A stretch of 46,144 nucleotides of DNA from Micromonospora foliorum (GTDB lineage: Bacteria; Actinomycetota; Actinomycetes; Mycobacteriales; Micromonosporaceae). The stretch covers positions 1 through 46,144 of the forward strand of contig NZ_JAKKFF010000031.1 of assembly GCF_022229015.1 (NCBI RefSeq), written 5' to 3'. Positions 1 to 11,032 of the stretch are shown one piece after another (the first letter of the stretch is position 1; each line of letters opens with the position of its first letter). Both the position numbers and the translations under genes were made by a program. A model generated the notes under the pieces. That model was not told where the DNA came from. It saw only the letters and a program-made list of their open reading frames with translations, and did not search any database.

Positions 1-1690
1 GGCCGCCGGCAGCCTGCCAGGGTTGGACCGTGACCTGCCGCAACGGCGGCTGACTCTGCTGCGGGAGGGTCCGTGGCCGACCGGGAAGCGTACGACCGAG
101 GTGTTGGCCGGCTTCGACGCGGCCTGCGGCCTGCGGCGCGCCGTGCCGGAGGCGGACCTGCGGGTCTTCGCGGCGCTGCGGGTGATGGCGGCCGAGCCGT
201 CCAAGGCCTTGCAGGAGTGGATGGTGGCCCGCCGTCCGGCCAGCGGCACCGAGCTGTTCCGGGCGGTCCTGCCCGGCCCCGACGGGACGCGCGGCGGTGC
301 CCCGCCGTCGACGCCCGACGACGACGAGCCACCGTCGGGCGGCCCCGATTCCGACCGGTCGAGCGTGCCGGTCGCCGACGTCCCCGCTGACGCGTCGACC
401 GGTTCGACCACCGGGCCCGTGCCCGCTGACCCGGCCGACCTCGTGGTCGACGCCGGCGGCCCGGCCGTCGGGTTGGGACAGACCGTCGACGGCGGTCACC
501 CGTTCACGGTGCCCCTGGAGTCGTTGCGCCGCCACGCCGTCGTGTTCGCCGGGTCCGGCTCGGGCAAGACCGTGCTCATCCGCCGGCTGGTCGAGGAGTG
601 CGCCCGCGAGGGCGTCTCCGCGATCGTGCTCGACCCCAACAACGACCTGGCCCGGCTCGGCGACGCGTGGCCGGACCCACCCAGCGGCTGGGGCCCCGGC
701 GACGCCGAACGCGCCGCCGACTACCTCGCACACACCGAGGTGGTGGTGTGGACGCCCAGGGTCACCGCCGGTCGGCCGCTGAGCTTCCAGCCGCTGCCCG
801 ACTTCACCTCCCTGCGGGACTGGCCCGACGAGTTCGACCAGGCCGTCCGCTCCGCCGTGGAGGCGCTCGCGCCACGGGCCGGTGTCGACCGGTCGAGCAG
901 GCTCGCCCAGCAGGGCAAGGCCGTCCTCACCGAGGCCCTCCAGGCGTACGCGCGAAGCGGGATGGTGGGCCTGCCCGGCTTCACCGAGTTCCTCACCGAC
1001 CTGCCCGAGGGGGTCAGTCGGCTGGCCCGCGCCGGGAAGCTCGCCGAGGAGTTGGCCGAGGCGCTCAAGGCGGCGATGGTCACCGACCCGCTCTTCGGCG
1101 GGGTGGGGGCGCCGGCCGACCCGGGGCTGCTGCTCACGCCGTCGGCGGGGAGGCGGGCCCGGGTGTCGGTGATCAGCTTCGTCGGCCTCACCTCCGACCA
1201 GGAGCGGCAGAGCTTCGTCAACCAGTTGCAGATGGCGCTCTTCGCGTGGATCAAGCGGCACCCCGCCGGTGACCGACCGCTGGGTGGGCTGTTCGTGATG
1301 GACGAGGCGCAGACGCTGGCGCCCTCGACCGGCACCACGGCCTGCACCGCCAGCTCGATCGCGCTGGCCTCGCAGGCCCGCAAATACGGGCTCGGGCTGG
1401 TCTTCGCCACCCAGGCGCCCAAGGGTCTGCACAACCAGATCTCCGGCAACGCGACGACGCAGTTCTTCGGGCTGCTCAACGCGCCGGCGCAGATCGACGC
1501 GGCCCGGCAACTCGCCGAGGCCAAGGGCGGCCGGTTGCCGGACATCGGCCTGCTCAACAGCGGTGAGTTCTACGCCGCCGGGGAGGGATTCTCGTTCGTC
1601 AAGGTCCGCACCCCGCTGTGCCTGACGCACCACCCGAAGGCGCCGTTGACGCCCGAGGAGGTCGTCGCCCGCGCCCGTCCGGCTGGGTAG
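1..1690 (+). CDS. HerA/FtsK-like ATP-binding protein (5' end outside window)
   Basis: The reading frame is open to the left edge (first full codon at base 2), so the true start is probably upstream; a TTG at 23 is possible but has no ribosome site. The central part has a Walker A motif GSGSGKT (nt 551-571) followed by a LDPNNDL stretch, and a Walker B LFVMDEAQ around nt 1289-1310. It ends with a QARKYGLGLVFATQAP segment and an NATTQFFG segment, as in DUF87/HerA-type DNA-translocating or DNA-processing ATPases. The roughly 170 residues before the P-loop are acidic, Pro-rich and not recognised. HerA-like ATPases often partner a nuclease, which would lie upstream and cannot be seen here. The family call is good; the exact role is unknown. 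Confidence 0.8.
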   Translation, partial: AAGSLPGLDRDLPQRRLTLLREGPWPTGKRTTEVLAGFDAACGLRRAVPEADLRVFAALRVMAAEPSKALQEWMVARRPASGTELFRAVLPGPDGTRGGAPPSTPDDDEPPSGGPDSDRSSVPVADVPADASTGSTTGPVPADPADLVVDAGGPAVGLGQTVDGGHPFTVPLESLRRHAVVFAGSGSGKTVLIRRLVEECAREGVSAIVLDPNNDLARLGDAWPDPPSGWGPGDAERAADYLAHTEVVVWTPRVTAGRPLSFQPLPDFTSLRDWPDEFDQAVRSAVEALAPRAGVDRSSRLAQQGKAVLTEALQAYARSGMVGLPGFTEFLTDLPEGVSRLARAGKLAEELAEALKAAMVTDPLFGGVGAPADPGLLLTPSAGRRARVSVISFVGLTSDQERQSFVNQLQMALFAWIKRHPAGDRPLGGLFVMDEAQTLAPSTGTTACTASSIALASQARKYGLGLVFATQAPKGLHNQISGNATTQFFGLLNAPAQIDAARQLAEAKGGRLPDIGLLNSGEFYAAGEGFSFVKVRTPLCLTHHPKAPLTPEEVVARARPAG

Positions 1691-1699
1691 CCTGGGGCC

Positions 1700-2032
1700 A
1701 TGATCTTCATTACCGCCAAGTTCCGGGTCCTGGCCGAGCACGCCGACCGGTGGCCGCAGATCGCCGCCGAGTTCACCGAGGCGACCCGGGCGGAGCCGGG
1801 CTGCCTGTGGTTCGACTGGTCCCGCAGCCTGGACGACCCGACCGAGTACGTGCTGGTCGAGGCGTTCCGCGACGACCAGGCCGGTGCGGCCCACGTCCAG
1901 TCCGCGCATTTCCGCACGGCCCAGGAGACCCTGCCGCCGCACCTGGCCGAGACGCCGCGCATCGTCAACGCCACCGTGCCGCAGGAGGACTGGTCGCTGC
2001 TCGGCGAGATGGCCGTGCCCGAGGGCCGCTGA
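1700..2032 (+). CDS. Antibiotic biosynthesis monooxygenase (ABM) family protein
   Basis: This 110-residue protein has the look of a single ABM/YgiN-type ferredoxin-like domain. It starts MIFITAKFRV, has EPGCLWFDWSRS and YVLVEAFRD strands, and a central HVQSAHF segment, the usual substrate-cleft histidine region of this fold. Members are small dimeric cofactor-free monooxygenases or quinol oxidases, but many have no known substrate. The ATG lies 9 nt after the preceding stop, so it may be co-transcribed with the ATPase gene. No clear ribosome site is present. It converges with the pyridoxal kinase gene. Confidence 0.8.
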   Translation: MIFITAKFRVLAEHADRWPQIAAEFTEATRAEPGCLWFDWSRSLDDPTEYVLVEAFRDDQAGAAHVQSAHFRTAQETLPPHLAETPRIVNATVPQEDWSLLGEMAVPEGR

Positions 2033-2089
2033 CCGCCGCCGGTCCGCGACCGTCGTCAGCGCCACCGGTCTGCGGTCAGCAGTCCACCG

Positions 2090-2941
2090 TCAGCGCAGCC
2101 GGCGGGCGGTGAAACGGGACGGCGGGTCGGCGATCACGTCCTGCGCCGCGATCAACTGGATCTCCCGGGTGCCCGCCGCGAGAGTGGCCTCGAGCACGGC
2201 GTAGACGGAGGCGATGGTGCGTTCCAGCGCGGTCGCGGGCGAGCCGGTCGTCCACAGGTGCGCGAGGTACAGCGCCGCGGTGACGTCGCCCCCACCGTTC
2301 GGGTTGATCGGCAGCAGCGGCGTGGTCACCGCCCAGGCGCCCTCGTCGGAGACCGCCACCACCTCCAGCGAGTCCGGCGGGAGGTCGCCGTGGAGCACGC
2401 TGGTCACCAGGACGTGCCGTGGCCCGGTCGCGCGCACCACGTCGACCGCGTCGAGCACCTCGGCCAGCGAGTTGGTCGTACGGCCGGCGAGGAAGTCCAG
2501 CTCGAAGTGGTTCGGGGTGATGATGTCCGCACGGGGCACGACGGTGTCCCGGAGGTACTCCGGAATTCCCGGCCGGACGAACATGCCCCGACCGGTGTCG
2601 CCCATCACCGGGTCGCAGCAGTACACGGCGGCCGGGTTGGTCGCCTTCACCCTCGCCACCGCGTCCAGGATCACCGCGCCCATGGCCGGGTCGCCCTGGT
2701 AGCCGGAGAGCACCGCGTCGGCGCTGCCGAGGACCCCGCGGTCCTCGATGCCCGCGATCACCTCCGCCACGTCCGCCGCCGGGAGCATCGGCCCCCGCCA
2801 CGCGCCGTACCCGGTGTGGTTGGAGAAGTGCACCGTCAGGACCGGCCAGACCTCGTGCCCGAGCCGCTGCAGAGGAAAGGCCGCCGCCGAGTTGCCGACG
2901 TGACCGTAGGCGACCGACGACTGGATGGACAGGATCTTCAC
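2090..2941 (-). CDS. pdxY: Pyridoxal kinase
   Basis: A 283-residue ribokinase-fold kinase that phosphorylates pyridoxal in vitamin B6 salvage. Visible family features are the N-terminal KILSIQSSVAYGHVGNSAA segment, the HFSNHTGYG substrate loop, GYQGDPAMG, YCCDPVMGD, TPNHFELDFL, and a GGGDVTAALYLA segment in place of the usual GTGD anion-hole motif. The frame is open upstream to 3007, but the GTG at 2939-2941 places the start directly at the conserved VKILSIQSS sequence, giving normal family length. Assignment to PdxY rather than PdxK rests on overall similarity and is slightly less certain than the kinase call. Confidence 0.9.
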   Translation of the reverse strand: MKILSIQSSVAYGHVGNSAAAFPLQRLGHEVWPVLTVHFSNHTGYGAWRGPMLPAADVAEVIAGIEDRGVLGSADAVLSGYQGDPAMGAVILDAVARVKATNPAAVYCCDPVMGDTGRGMFVRPGIPEYLRDTVVPRADIITPNHFELDFLAGRTTNSLAEVLDAVDVVRATGPRHVLVTSVLHGDLPPDSLEVVAVSDEGAWAVTTPLLPINPNGGGDVTAALYLAHLWTTGSPATALERTIASVYAVLEATLAAGTREIQLIAAQDVIADPPSRFTARRLR

Positions 2942-2992
2942 CGGCCCATCATCGCCGCTGCGGCCGGCGCCGCACGGGCGGCCCGCCGTTTC

Positions 2993-3024
2993 TGTCGGGT
3001 GGCCCACTCGCCGCCCACCCGACA
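2993..3024. terminator. 10-bp inverted repeat upstream of pdxY
   Basis: TGTCGGGTGG (2993-3002) pairs perfectly with CCACCCGACA (3015-3024) across a 12-nt loop. It lies between the secreted protease stop and the pdxY start, downstream of a stronger hairpin, so it may be a second terminator element of the protease gene. It could instead be an operator in the pdxY promoter. Confidence 0.35.
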
Positions 3025-3036
3025 GGACGGCACGAA

Positions 3037-3070
3037 CGGGCGGCCCGGACCGTGTCGTCCGGGCCGCCCG
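3037..3070 (-). terminator. Terminator hairpin of the secreted protease gene
   Basis: A perfect 14-bp stem (3037-3050 with 3057-3070) with a 6-nt loop lies 13 nt beyond the protease stop in the minus-strand direction. There is no U-tract, which is usual for actinobacterial hairpin terminators. Confidence 0.75.
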
Positions 3071-3083
3071 AGCGGTCGTACGG

Positions 3084-3935
<852 letters not shown>

Positions 3936-3950
3936 TCATCATATTGAGAT

Positions 3951-4004
3951 TTATGGATCTAGCGGGTCATCCTCTCTGGGTCGTACCACCGGCGTTATGG
4001 ATCT
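3951..4004. repeat. 10-bp direct repeat upstream of the protease gene
   Basis: TTATGGATCT occurs at 3951-3960 and again at 3995-4004, exactly 44 bp apart, about four helical turns. Both copies lie in the 151-nt gap upstream of the protease start and in the same orientation. They may be regulator half-sites, or chance. Confidence 0.35.
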
Positions 4005-4029
4005 CGTACGGCGTGCAGGCGACCGGTGG

Positions 4030-5046
4030 TCAGGCGGCCGGCGTGCCGGTGCTCTCCCGGCGCAGGAGCCGGAACGGTGTCTGCACGGTCAGCGGCCCGG
4101 TGACCTCCGCGCCCTCGATGCGAGCGACGAGGCGGCGTACCGCGAGACGGCCGATCTCCCTCTTGTCCGGGGCGATCGTGGTGAGGGTCGGGACACTGAA
4201 CCGCCCCTCCTCGATGTCGTCGATCCCGACCACCGCGACGTCCTCGGGTACCCGGTGACCGGCCTCGGCCAGCGCCCGCAGCGCGCCGATGGCGACCAGG
4301 TCGTTGTAACCGAACACCGCGTCCGGCGGGTCACCGAGGGCGAGCAGGTCACGCATGGCCCGCATGCCGTCGAGCCGGCCGAACACGTCGGTGCGGGCGA
4401 CCAACCGCGGTCGGTACGGCAGGCCGGCGGCCGCGAGGGCCTCCCGGTAGCCCCGGACCCGCAGGTGGGCCGATTGCCGGTCACCGCCCGGGGTGGCGCC
4501 GATGAACGCTATCCGCCGACGGCCGATCGCCACGAGATGCCGGATCGCCGCGTGGCTGGCGGCCACGTTGTCGATGGCGATGTGGTCGTGCGGTACGTCG
4601 TAGACGCCCTCGCCGATCAGCACGAGTGGGTTGCCGGCCGGCCGGGCCAGCACCTCCTCCCGGCCGATGCGCACCGGACTGAGGATCAGGCCGTCGATGA
4701 TGCGCTGCCGGGAGCCGTCGAGGAGCGCCAACTCGGCCCCCCGGTCCGCCGCGGTGTTCTCCATGACGAGCGTGTAGCCGAGCGCGGCGGCCTCGGCGAT
4801 GGCGATCTCGGCGAGTTCGGCGAAGTAGGGGTTGGTCAGTTCCGGGACGGCCAGGGCGATCAGGCCGGTACGGCCCCGGCGGAGGTGCCGGGCACCGAGG
4901 TTGGGGCTGTAGCCGAGTTCGTCGATCGCCTGCTGCACCCGTTGTCGGGTCCGCTCCCCCACCGGCCGGTACCCGTTCACCACGTTCGAGACCGTGGCCA
5001 GCGAGACACCGGCGCGCTGGGCGATGTCCTTCAGGTTGACGCCCAT
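4030..5046 (-). CDS. LacI family transcriptional regulator
   Basis: A 338-residue regulator. The N-terminal helix-turn-helix and hinge are clear: LKDIAQRAGVSLATVSNVVNG followed by RVQQAIDELGYSPN. A periplasmic-binding-type sugar sensor domain occupies the rest, with GLILSP, LVLIGEG, HIAIDN and VAVVGIDDIE segments. The ATG at 5044-5046 is chosen because it directly precedes the HTH and has an AAAGG upstream; the frame stays open to 5103 but adds an unrelated peptide. It is divergent from the GH2 glycosidase gene, with a 12-bp palindrome between them, so it likely represses that gene and itself in response to a released sugar (inference). Confidence 0.93.
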   Translation of the reverse strand: MGVNLKDIAQRAGVSLATVSNVVNGYRPVGERTRQRVQQAIDELGYSPNLGARHLRRGRTGLIALAVPELTNPYFAELAEIAIAEAAALGYTLVMENTAADRGAELALLDGSRQRIIDGLILSPVRIGREEVLARPAGNPLVLIGEGVYDVPHDHIAIDNVAASHAAIRHLVAIGRRRIAFIGATPGGDRQSAHLRVRGYREALAAAGLPYRPRLVARTDVFGRLDGMRAMRDLLALGDPPDAVFGYNDLVAIGALRALAEAGHRVPEDVAVVGIDDIEEGRFSVPTLTTIAPDKREIGRLAVRRLVARIEGAEVTGPLTVQTPFRLLRRESTGTPAA

Positions 5047-5126
5047 CCACCAACCTTTCGCGAATTCGACCGGCGGGCCGTCAGGGCATTGACGAACAAG
5101 CATTGACGGGACGCCCCGAGCGGCTC

Positions 5127-5138
5127 TATAACGTTATA
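5127..5138. promoter_or_regulatory. Likely LacI-family operator
   Basis: TATAACGTTATA is a perfect 12-bp palindrome with a central CG, the typical form of LacI-family operators. It lies in the 256-nt gap between the divergent lacI-type and GH2 genes, 81 nt upstream of the regulator start. Confidence 0.65.
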
Positions 5139-5302
5139 CAGGTGATGATGGATGTCAATATGCCGGTCACCGTTGGCGTGTGGAAATCCCACCGACATCC
5201 GTCGCTGACGCCCGTCCCCCGTCAATGACCACCCGATGCCCACCACCCACGCGCTTCGGGCCTGGCTGCACCGCCCGCGGCGACTCCTCCCCCGGAGACG
5301 GC

Positions 5303-7657
<2,355 letters not shown>

Positions 7658-7698
7658 CCGGTCGGAGGCCCGCGACAGGGTCGTCGCAGCTCTCTGAC

Positions 7699-7737
7699 GA
7701 CCGCGGGGGTTCCGGCCTGGCCGGAACCCCCGCGGTC
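7699..7737 (+). terminator. Strong terminator hairpin of the GH2 gene
   Basis: A perfect 18-bp stem (7699-7716 with 7720-7737) with a 3-nt loop, starting 41 nt after the GH2 stop. Confidence 0.85.
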
Positions 7738-7801
7738 AATGCGAACTGACCGAGCAGGAGTGGCCGTAGTATTCGGCCGCGTCCTTGAGCGCTCCGGTGT
7801 G

Positions 7802-8219
7802 TGCGGGTGTCCCACCCCGCCACGATCCCGTTGTCCAGCCGCACCCTGAACCACCTCGCCGAACGCATCCGCGGCCACCGTAAGCAGCGCCGATCCCGGT
7901 GGCGCGCCTCGATCCCGGCCGGCGTGCCCTGACCAGCGCGGACGTGAGGACCTTCGCCGATAAGGGCTACCAGGGCGCCCACGGCAGCGTGCGCACACCG
8001 TTCAAGCGGCGCCGCTTGCGACCGAAGCTGTCGCGCAGGCAGAAGGCCGTGAACCGGGCCCACGCAAAGATCCGCCCACGCGGAGAACGAGCGGTCGCCA
8101 CACTCAAAACCTGGAAGATCCTGGTCAAGCTGCGCTGCTGCCCACGCCGAGCCACCGCGATCGTCCGAGCCATCGTCGTCCTGCACCACGTCGAATCCAA
8201 CCGCTACGCAGGATGGAAA
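7802..8219 (+). pseudogene. Internally deleted and frameshifted IS5-family (DDE) transposase remnant
   Basis: From a GTG at 7802 the frame reads MRVSHPATIPLSSRTLNHLAERIRGHRKQRRSRWR, then drifts to a stop near 7930. This looks like the N-terminus of the actinobacterial DDE transposases of the HARBI1/IS5 type, which continue RWRRLDPGRRAL. That continuation is present in the next frame (about 7899-7933). It jumps straight to TFADKGYQGA...TPFKRRRL...LSRRQKAVNRAHAKIR...GERAVATLKTWKIL, the C-terminal third of the same family, ending ..ESNRYAGWK near 8219. The middle of the protein, with most of the catalytic domain, is missing. The element is dead; no terminal inverted repeats were recognised. Confidence 0.75.
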
Positions 8220-8483
8220 TACTCAAGTTCACCCAAGCGATCTGACCTCGACTCCCGCCAGGGTCAAGGCGTTCATCGGTCCGGTGACGCAACAGGACAC
8301 GCCCCGGGTGCCGGTGAACCCGGGGGATCGCCAGTCAAGATTCGCTCAAGCTTGGACACGACTTCCCAGTTGTCGATCTCCGGGGTGGCAGCATCCGTCG
8401 TACCGGGATGCCGGAGCGTCTGCCTTCGGCCCCGGGTTTGCAGGACGGCACCGATACACGCCTGGATTCGAGGAGGCACCCGA

Positions 8484-8918
8484 GTGCGCACTACTCGTCC
8501 CAACCGACTCGCGCTGGCCGTCGCGGCCGGCATCGCGATGGTTCTGTCCATTCCCACCGCCGCGTCCGCCGCTTACTGGGGCGACGAGACCGACTATGCG
8601 GTGAGTTCCAGCGGGCCGACGGGGGACTACGTCTGCGCCACCCACACCGGCGTCACCGCCTGCTTCAAACCCGACGGCGATGTGTTGTACGTCAAGGACA
8701 GACTTGAAGACGGTTACGCCGCAGTCGCCATCTGGGACCACGTTGTCGAAGGCAACTATCGCCGGAGCGGCGCGTGTGTCAACAAGCTAGGAGCCGACCA
8801 CTGGGGCCAGTGCAACAAGGACTTTTATGAGGCAGGGGATCTGCAGTTCGCCGCCGCGCGCTACAACAACGGCAACCCCGTCGACCGCGGTAACTGGGTG
8901 TGGGAATCAATCAGCTGA
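8484..8918 (+). CDS. Small secreted Cys-containing protein, paralogue 1
   Basis: A 144-residue exported protein of unknown function. The GTG at 8484 follows GAGGAGG with good spacing and begins a Sec signal peptide ending PTAASA (about residue 28). The mature part is about 115 residues, starting AYWGDETDYAVSS. It has four cysteines (YVCA, TACFK, GACVNKL, GQCNKDF) and a LYVKDRLEDGYAAVA core. The next protein shares ETDYAV, YVKD, ADGYAAVA, CVNKL, CNKDF and AARYN, so the two are clear tandem duplicates. The reading frame is accidentally continuous with the transposase remnant upstream, but the signal peptide and ribosome site fix the start. Third codon positions look less GC-biased than in the flanks. 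Confidence 0.8.
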   Translation: MRTTRPNRLALAVAAGIAMVLSIPTAASAAYWGDETDYAVSSSGPTGDYVCATHTGVTACFKPDGDVLYVKDRLEDGYAAVAIWDHVVEGNYRRSGACVNKLGADHWGQCNKDFYEAGDLQFAAARYNNGNPVDRGNWVWESIS

Positions 8919-8998
8919 CAGTTTCCATCGAGCAGCCGACGCGCTGGCCCACTGACCACAGCGAAAAGGCGAACCGTGCATTGAACAGGAGATTCACC

Positions 8999-9439
8999 AT
9001 GTATGCACCACGGCGCAGACATCTTTTCCTTGCGGCAGCGGCCGGTCTGGCAGCGACCCTGCTTGCCCCCGCCGCCGCCCAAGCCGCCTACCACGGCAGC
9101 GAGACCGACTATGCCGTGTACTCCCTCGGCCCGGAGGGGGAACCGTTCGGCAATTACGAATGCATCACCTTCACCGGCGTGATCGCCTGCCTGAAGGAGA
9201 CGGGTGACAGGATCTACGTCAAGGACACCAAGGCGGACGGGTACGCGGCCGTGGCCGAATGGGACTACCCCATGTCCGGTCAACGGAGTGGCTCCTGCGT
9301 CAACAAACTGAATGCGGGCGACTGGGGTGTCTGCAACAAGGACTTCAGTAATGATGATGGCTATCTTTACGTGCGGGCCGCGCGGTACAACAGCGGGAAC
9401 TTCGTCGACAGTGGCGTTTGGGAAAAAATGTGGCTCTGA
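8999..9439 (+). CDS. Small secreted Cys-containing protein, paralogue 2
   Basis: A 146-residue exported protein that begins at the ATG at 8999, 7 nt after AGGAG. The signal peptide (MYAPRRRHLFLAAAAGL...) ends AAAQA near residue 30. The mature protein starts AYHGSETDYAVYS and keeps the four cysteines and the IYVKDTKADGYAAVAEWD core of paralogue 1, 80 nt upstream. The two are most divergent between the first motif and the first cysteine, where this one has a few extra residues, and at the C-terminus (EKMWL). The function is unknown. The DxxADG core resembles small extracellular actinobacterial proteins of unknown role. Confidence 0.82.
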   Translation: MYAPRRRHLFLAAAAGLAATLLAPAAAQAAYHGSETDYAVYSLGPEGEPFGNYECITFTGVIACLKETGDRIYVKDTKADGYAAVAEWDYPMSGQRSGSCVNKLNAGDWGVCNKDFSNDDGYLYVRAARYNSGNFVDSGVWEKMWL

Positions 9440-9580
9440 GTTTCTCAAGCTAGCCCGTCATTCGGTCGCATCGATAATAGCCACTCAGGATTCCGCAAGA
9501 CGGTGGTGATCGGTACGAAACGGTGCCGCCGGACGGGATGACGCCTTCGTCGCGCAGCGGCACACCATGGAGGGATCGAA

Positions 9581-10024
9581 ATGAAGAAAAGCATGACCAG
9601 GGCGGTTCTCGCGGCGTCGATGGCCGCTCCACTTGTTCTTGCCCTGACACCGGGCACCGCCTCCGCGGCGGACGGGAACGACGGATACGTGTGGGCCTGC
9701 TGGGCGGCGCCAGGCGACCCGATCAACGGTGGGTGCGCCACGTTCTACCAGTACGGCGAGGTGCTCCAGGTCCGCGACATGCAGGCCGACGGCTGGGGCA
9801 CCCGCGGGCAGATCCAAAAGCTGGAACCCGACTCCAGTGGCGTCCAACACTGGGTCAACCACAGCAGCAACTGCTTCGACGACACGAGCCAGGGCAACAG
9901 TGGCAACGGCGCCACCGCCTGCAACTACTCCCTCCCCGACGGCATCGTCGTTCGAGTCCACGTCTGGGCTTCCAGGAACGGCGAGACCCGGTACCACAAC
10001 TACAGCCCCGAAATCCGCGCCTGA
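9581..10024 (+). CDS. Small secreted protein, distant relative of the two upstream
   Basis: A 147-residue exported protein. The start MKKSMTRAVLAASMAAPLVLAL is a typical Sec signal peptide, cleaved after TASA (about residue 29). The mature part has CATFYQYGEVLQVRDMQADGWG, which lines up with the C-T-F...YVKD..ADGY core of the two preceding genes, and again four cysteines (ACWA, GCAT, NCFD, ACNY). The second half differs from them. It reads as a third, more diverged member of a local set. It is followed by a strong hairpin, so the three genes may be one transcribed group. No enzymatic motif was found. Confidence 0.8.
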   Translation: MKKSMTRAVLAASMAAPLVLALTPGTASAADGNDGYVWACWAAPGDPINGGCATFYQYGEVLQVRDMQADGWGTRGQIQKLEPDSSGVQHWVNHSSNCFDDTSQGNSGNGATACNYSLPDGIVVRVHVWASRNGETRYHNYSPEIRA

Positions 10025-10101
10025 CGCAGTTCTCCTGCGACACGAGCGCCTGCAACACCTCGCCATAAGACCCGCCTGACAAACGGCAGTGCAACCCCGG
10101 C

Positions 10102-10136
10102 GGCTGCCGCGACCCGGACACCGGGCCGCGGCAGCC
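10102..10136 (+). terminator. Terminator hairpin after the secreted-protein cluster
   Basis: GGCTGCCGCG (10102-10111) pairs with CGCGGCAGCC (10127-10136), and CCCGG with CCGGG inside it, around an ACA loop. One A-C mismatch interrupts an otherwise perfect 16-bp stem. It starts 77 nt after the third secreted-protein gene. The rest of the gap, to 10367, holds nothing I recognise. Confidence 0.75.
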
Positions 10137-10382
10137 CCAACCACGCTTCCTCTCCGCACCTGTACAAGCGGCACGCCGAACGCACATCACGATGACCGCG
10201 CTCGCAGCTTCTTACTGGCCTTCCGAAACAGACACTCAGATGATCAGCGACACGCTGCGAGCCCGTCACGCTCGGATCGACACAGCCGCACCCCGCTGAA
10301 CTTCGAAGAGCCAGTTTGTCGTTGCGGGTGGTGACGGAGAGTCCTTGAGCGGGCGATTCAGAAACTAGTGAGAAGGCTAGGC

Positions 10383-11024
10383 ATGCCAAAAATCGGACGC
10401 AAGCTTCTCGTATTGGCCCTCGCGCCCCTGGTGGTAGGCGTCGGGGGCGGCGTGGCTTGGGCCGCCGCCACCGACAACATGTACCCGACCAGATCCTACG
10501 ACGCGTCCTGCCGCGTCGACCCGGATGGCGGTGACGGCTCAGTCAGCTGCCGGACGGACAATGCTGACGTCTATTACTACATGGACAGTGGTGGCGAGTA
10601 CGAGCTCGAACCCACAGACCGCTCGATGGTAAGTGACACCCTCGCCAGCGAGTATTCTCCCACTGATCTGGCGATTCATTACGACTCGACGCCGGTCTTC
10701 TCGGGCAGTGGCGAGACCGACATCATTTACCAGGAAGGCTCCACCAACATGCCGTCCAGTGCGAACGGAGCTACCTGGTGTAACGCGGTCGGCGGCGACA
10801 GCGTTTACGACTGCGACCAGCAATACATCCGCATTCGGGGCGGCCACTACAACAAGGGGCTGGTCTGCCACGAGACCGGGCACGCCATTGGCCTGGTGCA
10901 CGGTAGCCAAGCCAATCCCGCACTGAGCCAGACCGATGGTCGGCTGGGCTGCATGCAGTCCCCCGTCGACATCTACGAGTCGCTCGGCTCGAACAACATC
11001 GACAACATCAACGCGACCTTCTAG
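10383..11024 (+). CDS. Small secreted zinc metalloprotease (HExxHxxGxxH)
   Basis: A 213-residue exported protein. The ATG at 10383 follows GAGAAGG by 6 nt; a GTG at 10368 in the same frame lies just before that ribosome site and is less likely. The signal peptide ends AWA near residue 27. Zinc ligands are His163, His167 and His173 in HETGHAIGLVHG, with Glu164 as general base. A downstream CMQSP around residue 190 is in the right place for a metzincin Met-turn (Met191). The Cys before the motif and the Cys before this Met recur in small actinobacterial matrixin-like proteins and may form a disulfide. No propeptide cysteine switch is evident. The substrate is unknown. The stop codon overlaps the ribosome site of the next gene. 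Confidence 0.83.
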   Translation: MPKIGRKLLVLALAPLVVGVGGGVAWAAATDNMYPTRSYDASCRVDPDGGDGSVSCRTDNADVYYYMDSGGEYELEPTDRSMVSDTLASEYSPTDLAIHYDSTPVFSGSGETDIIYQEGSTNMPSSANGATWCNAVGGDSVYDCDQQYIRIRGGHYNKGLVCHETGHAIGLVHGSQANPALSQTDGRLGCMQSPVDIYESLGSNNIDNINATF

Positions 11025-11032
11025 GAGGGGCC

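Noticed and set aside
7899..8918. A single 339-residue protein joining transposase and secreted protein
   Set aside because: The frame is continuous by chance. A ribosome site and signal peptide at 8484 and the fragmentary transposase part show two separate features.
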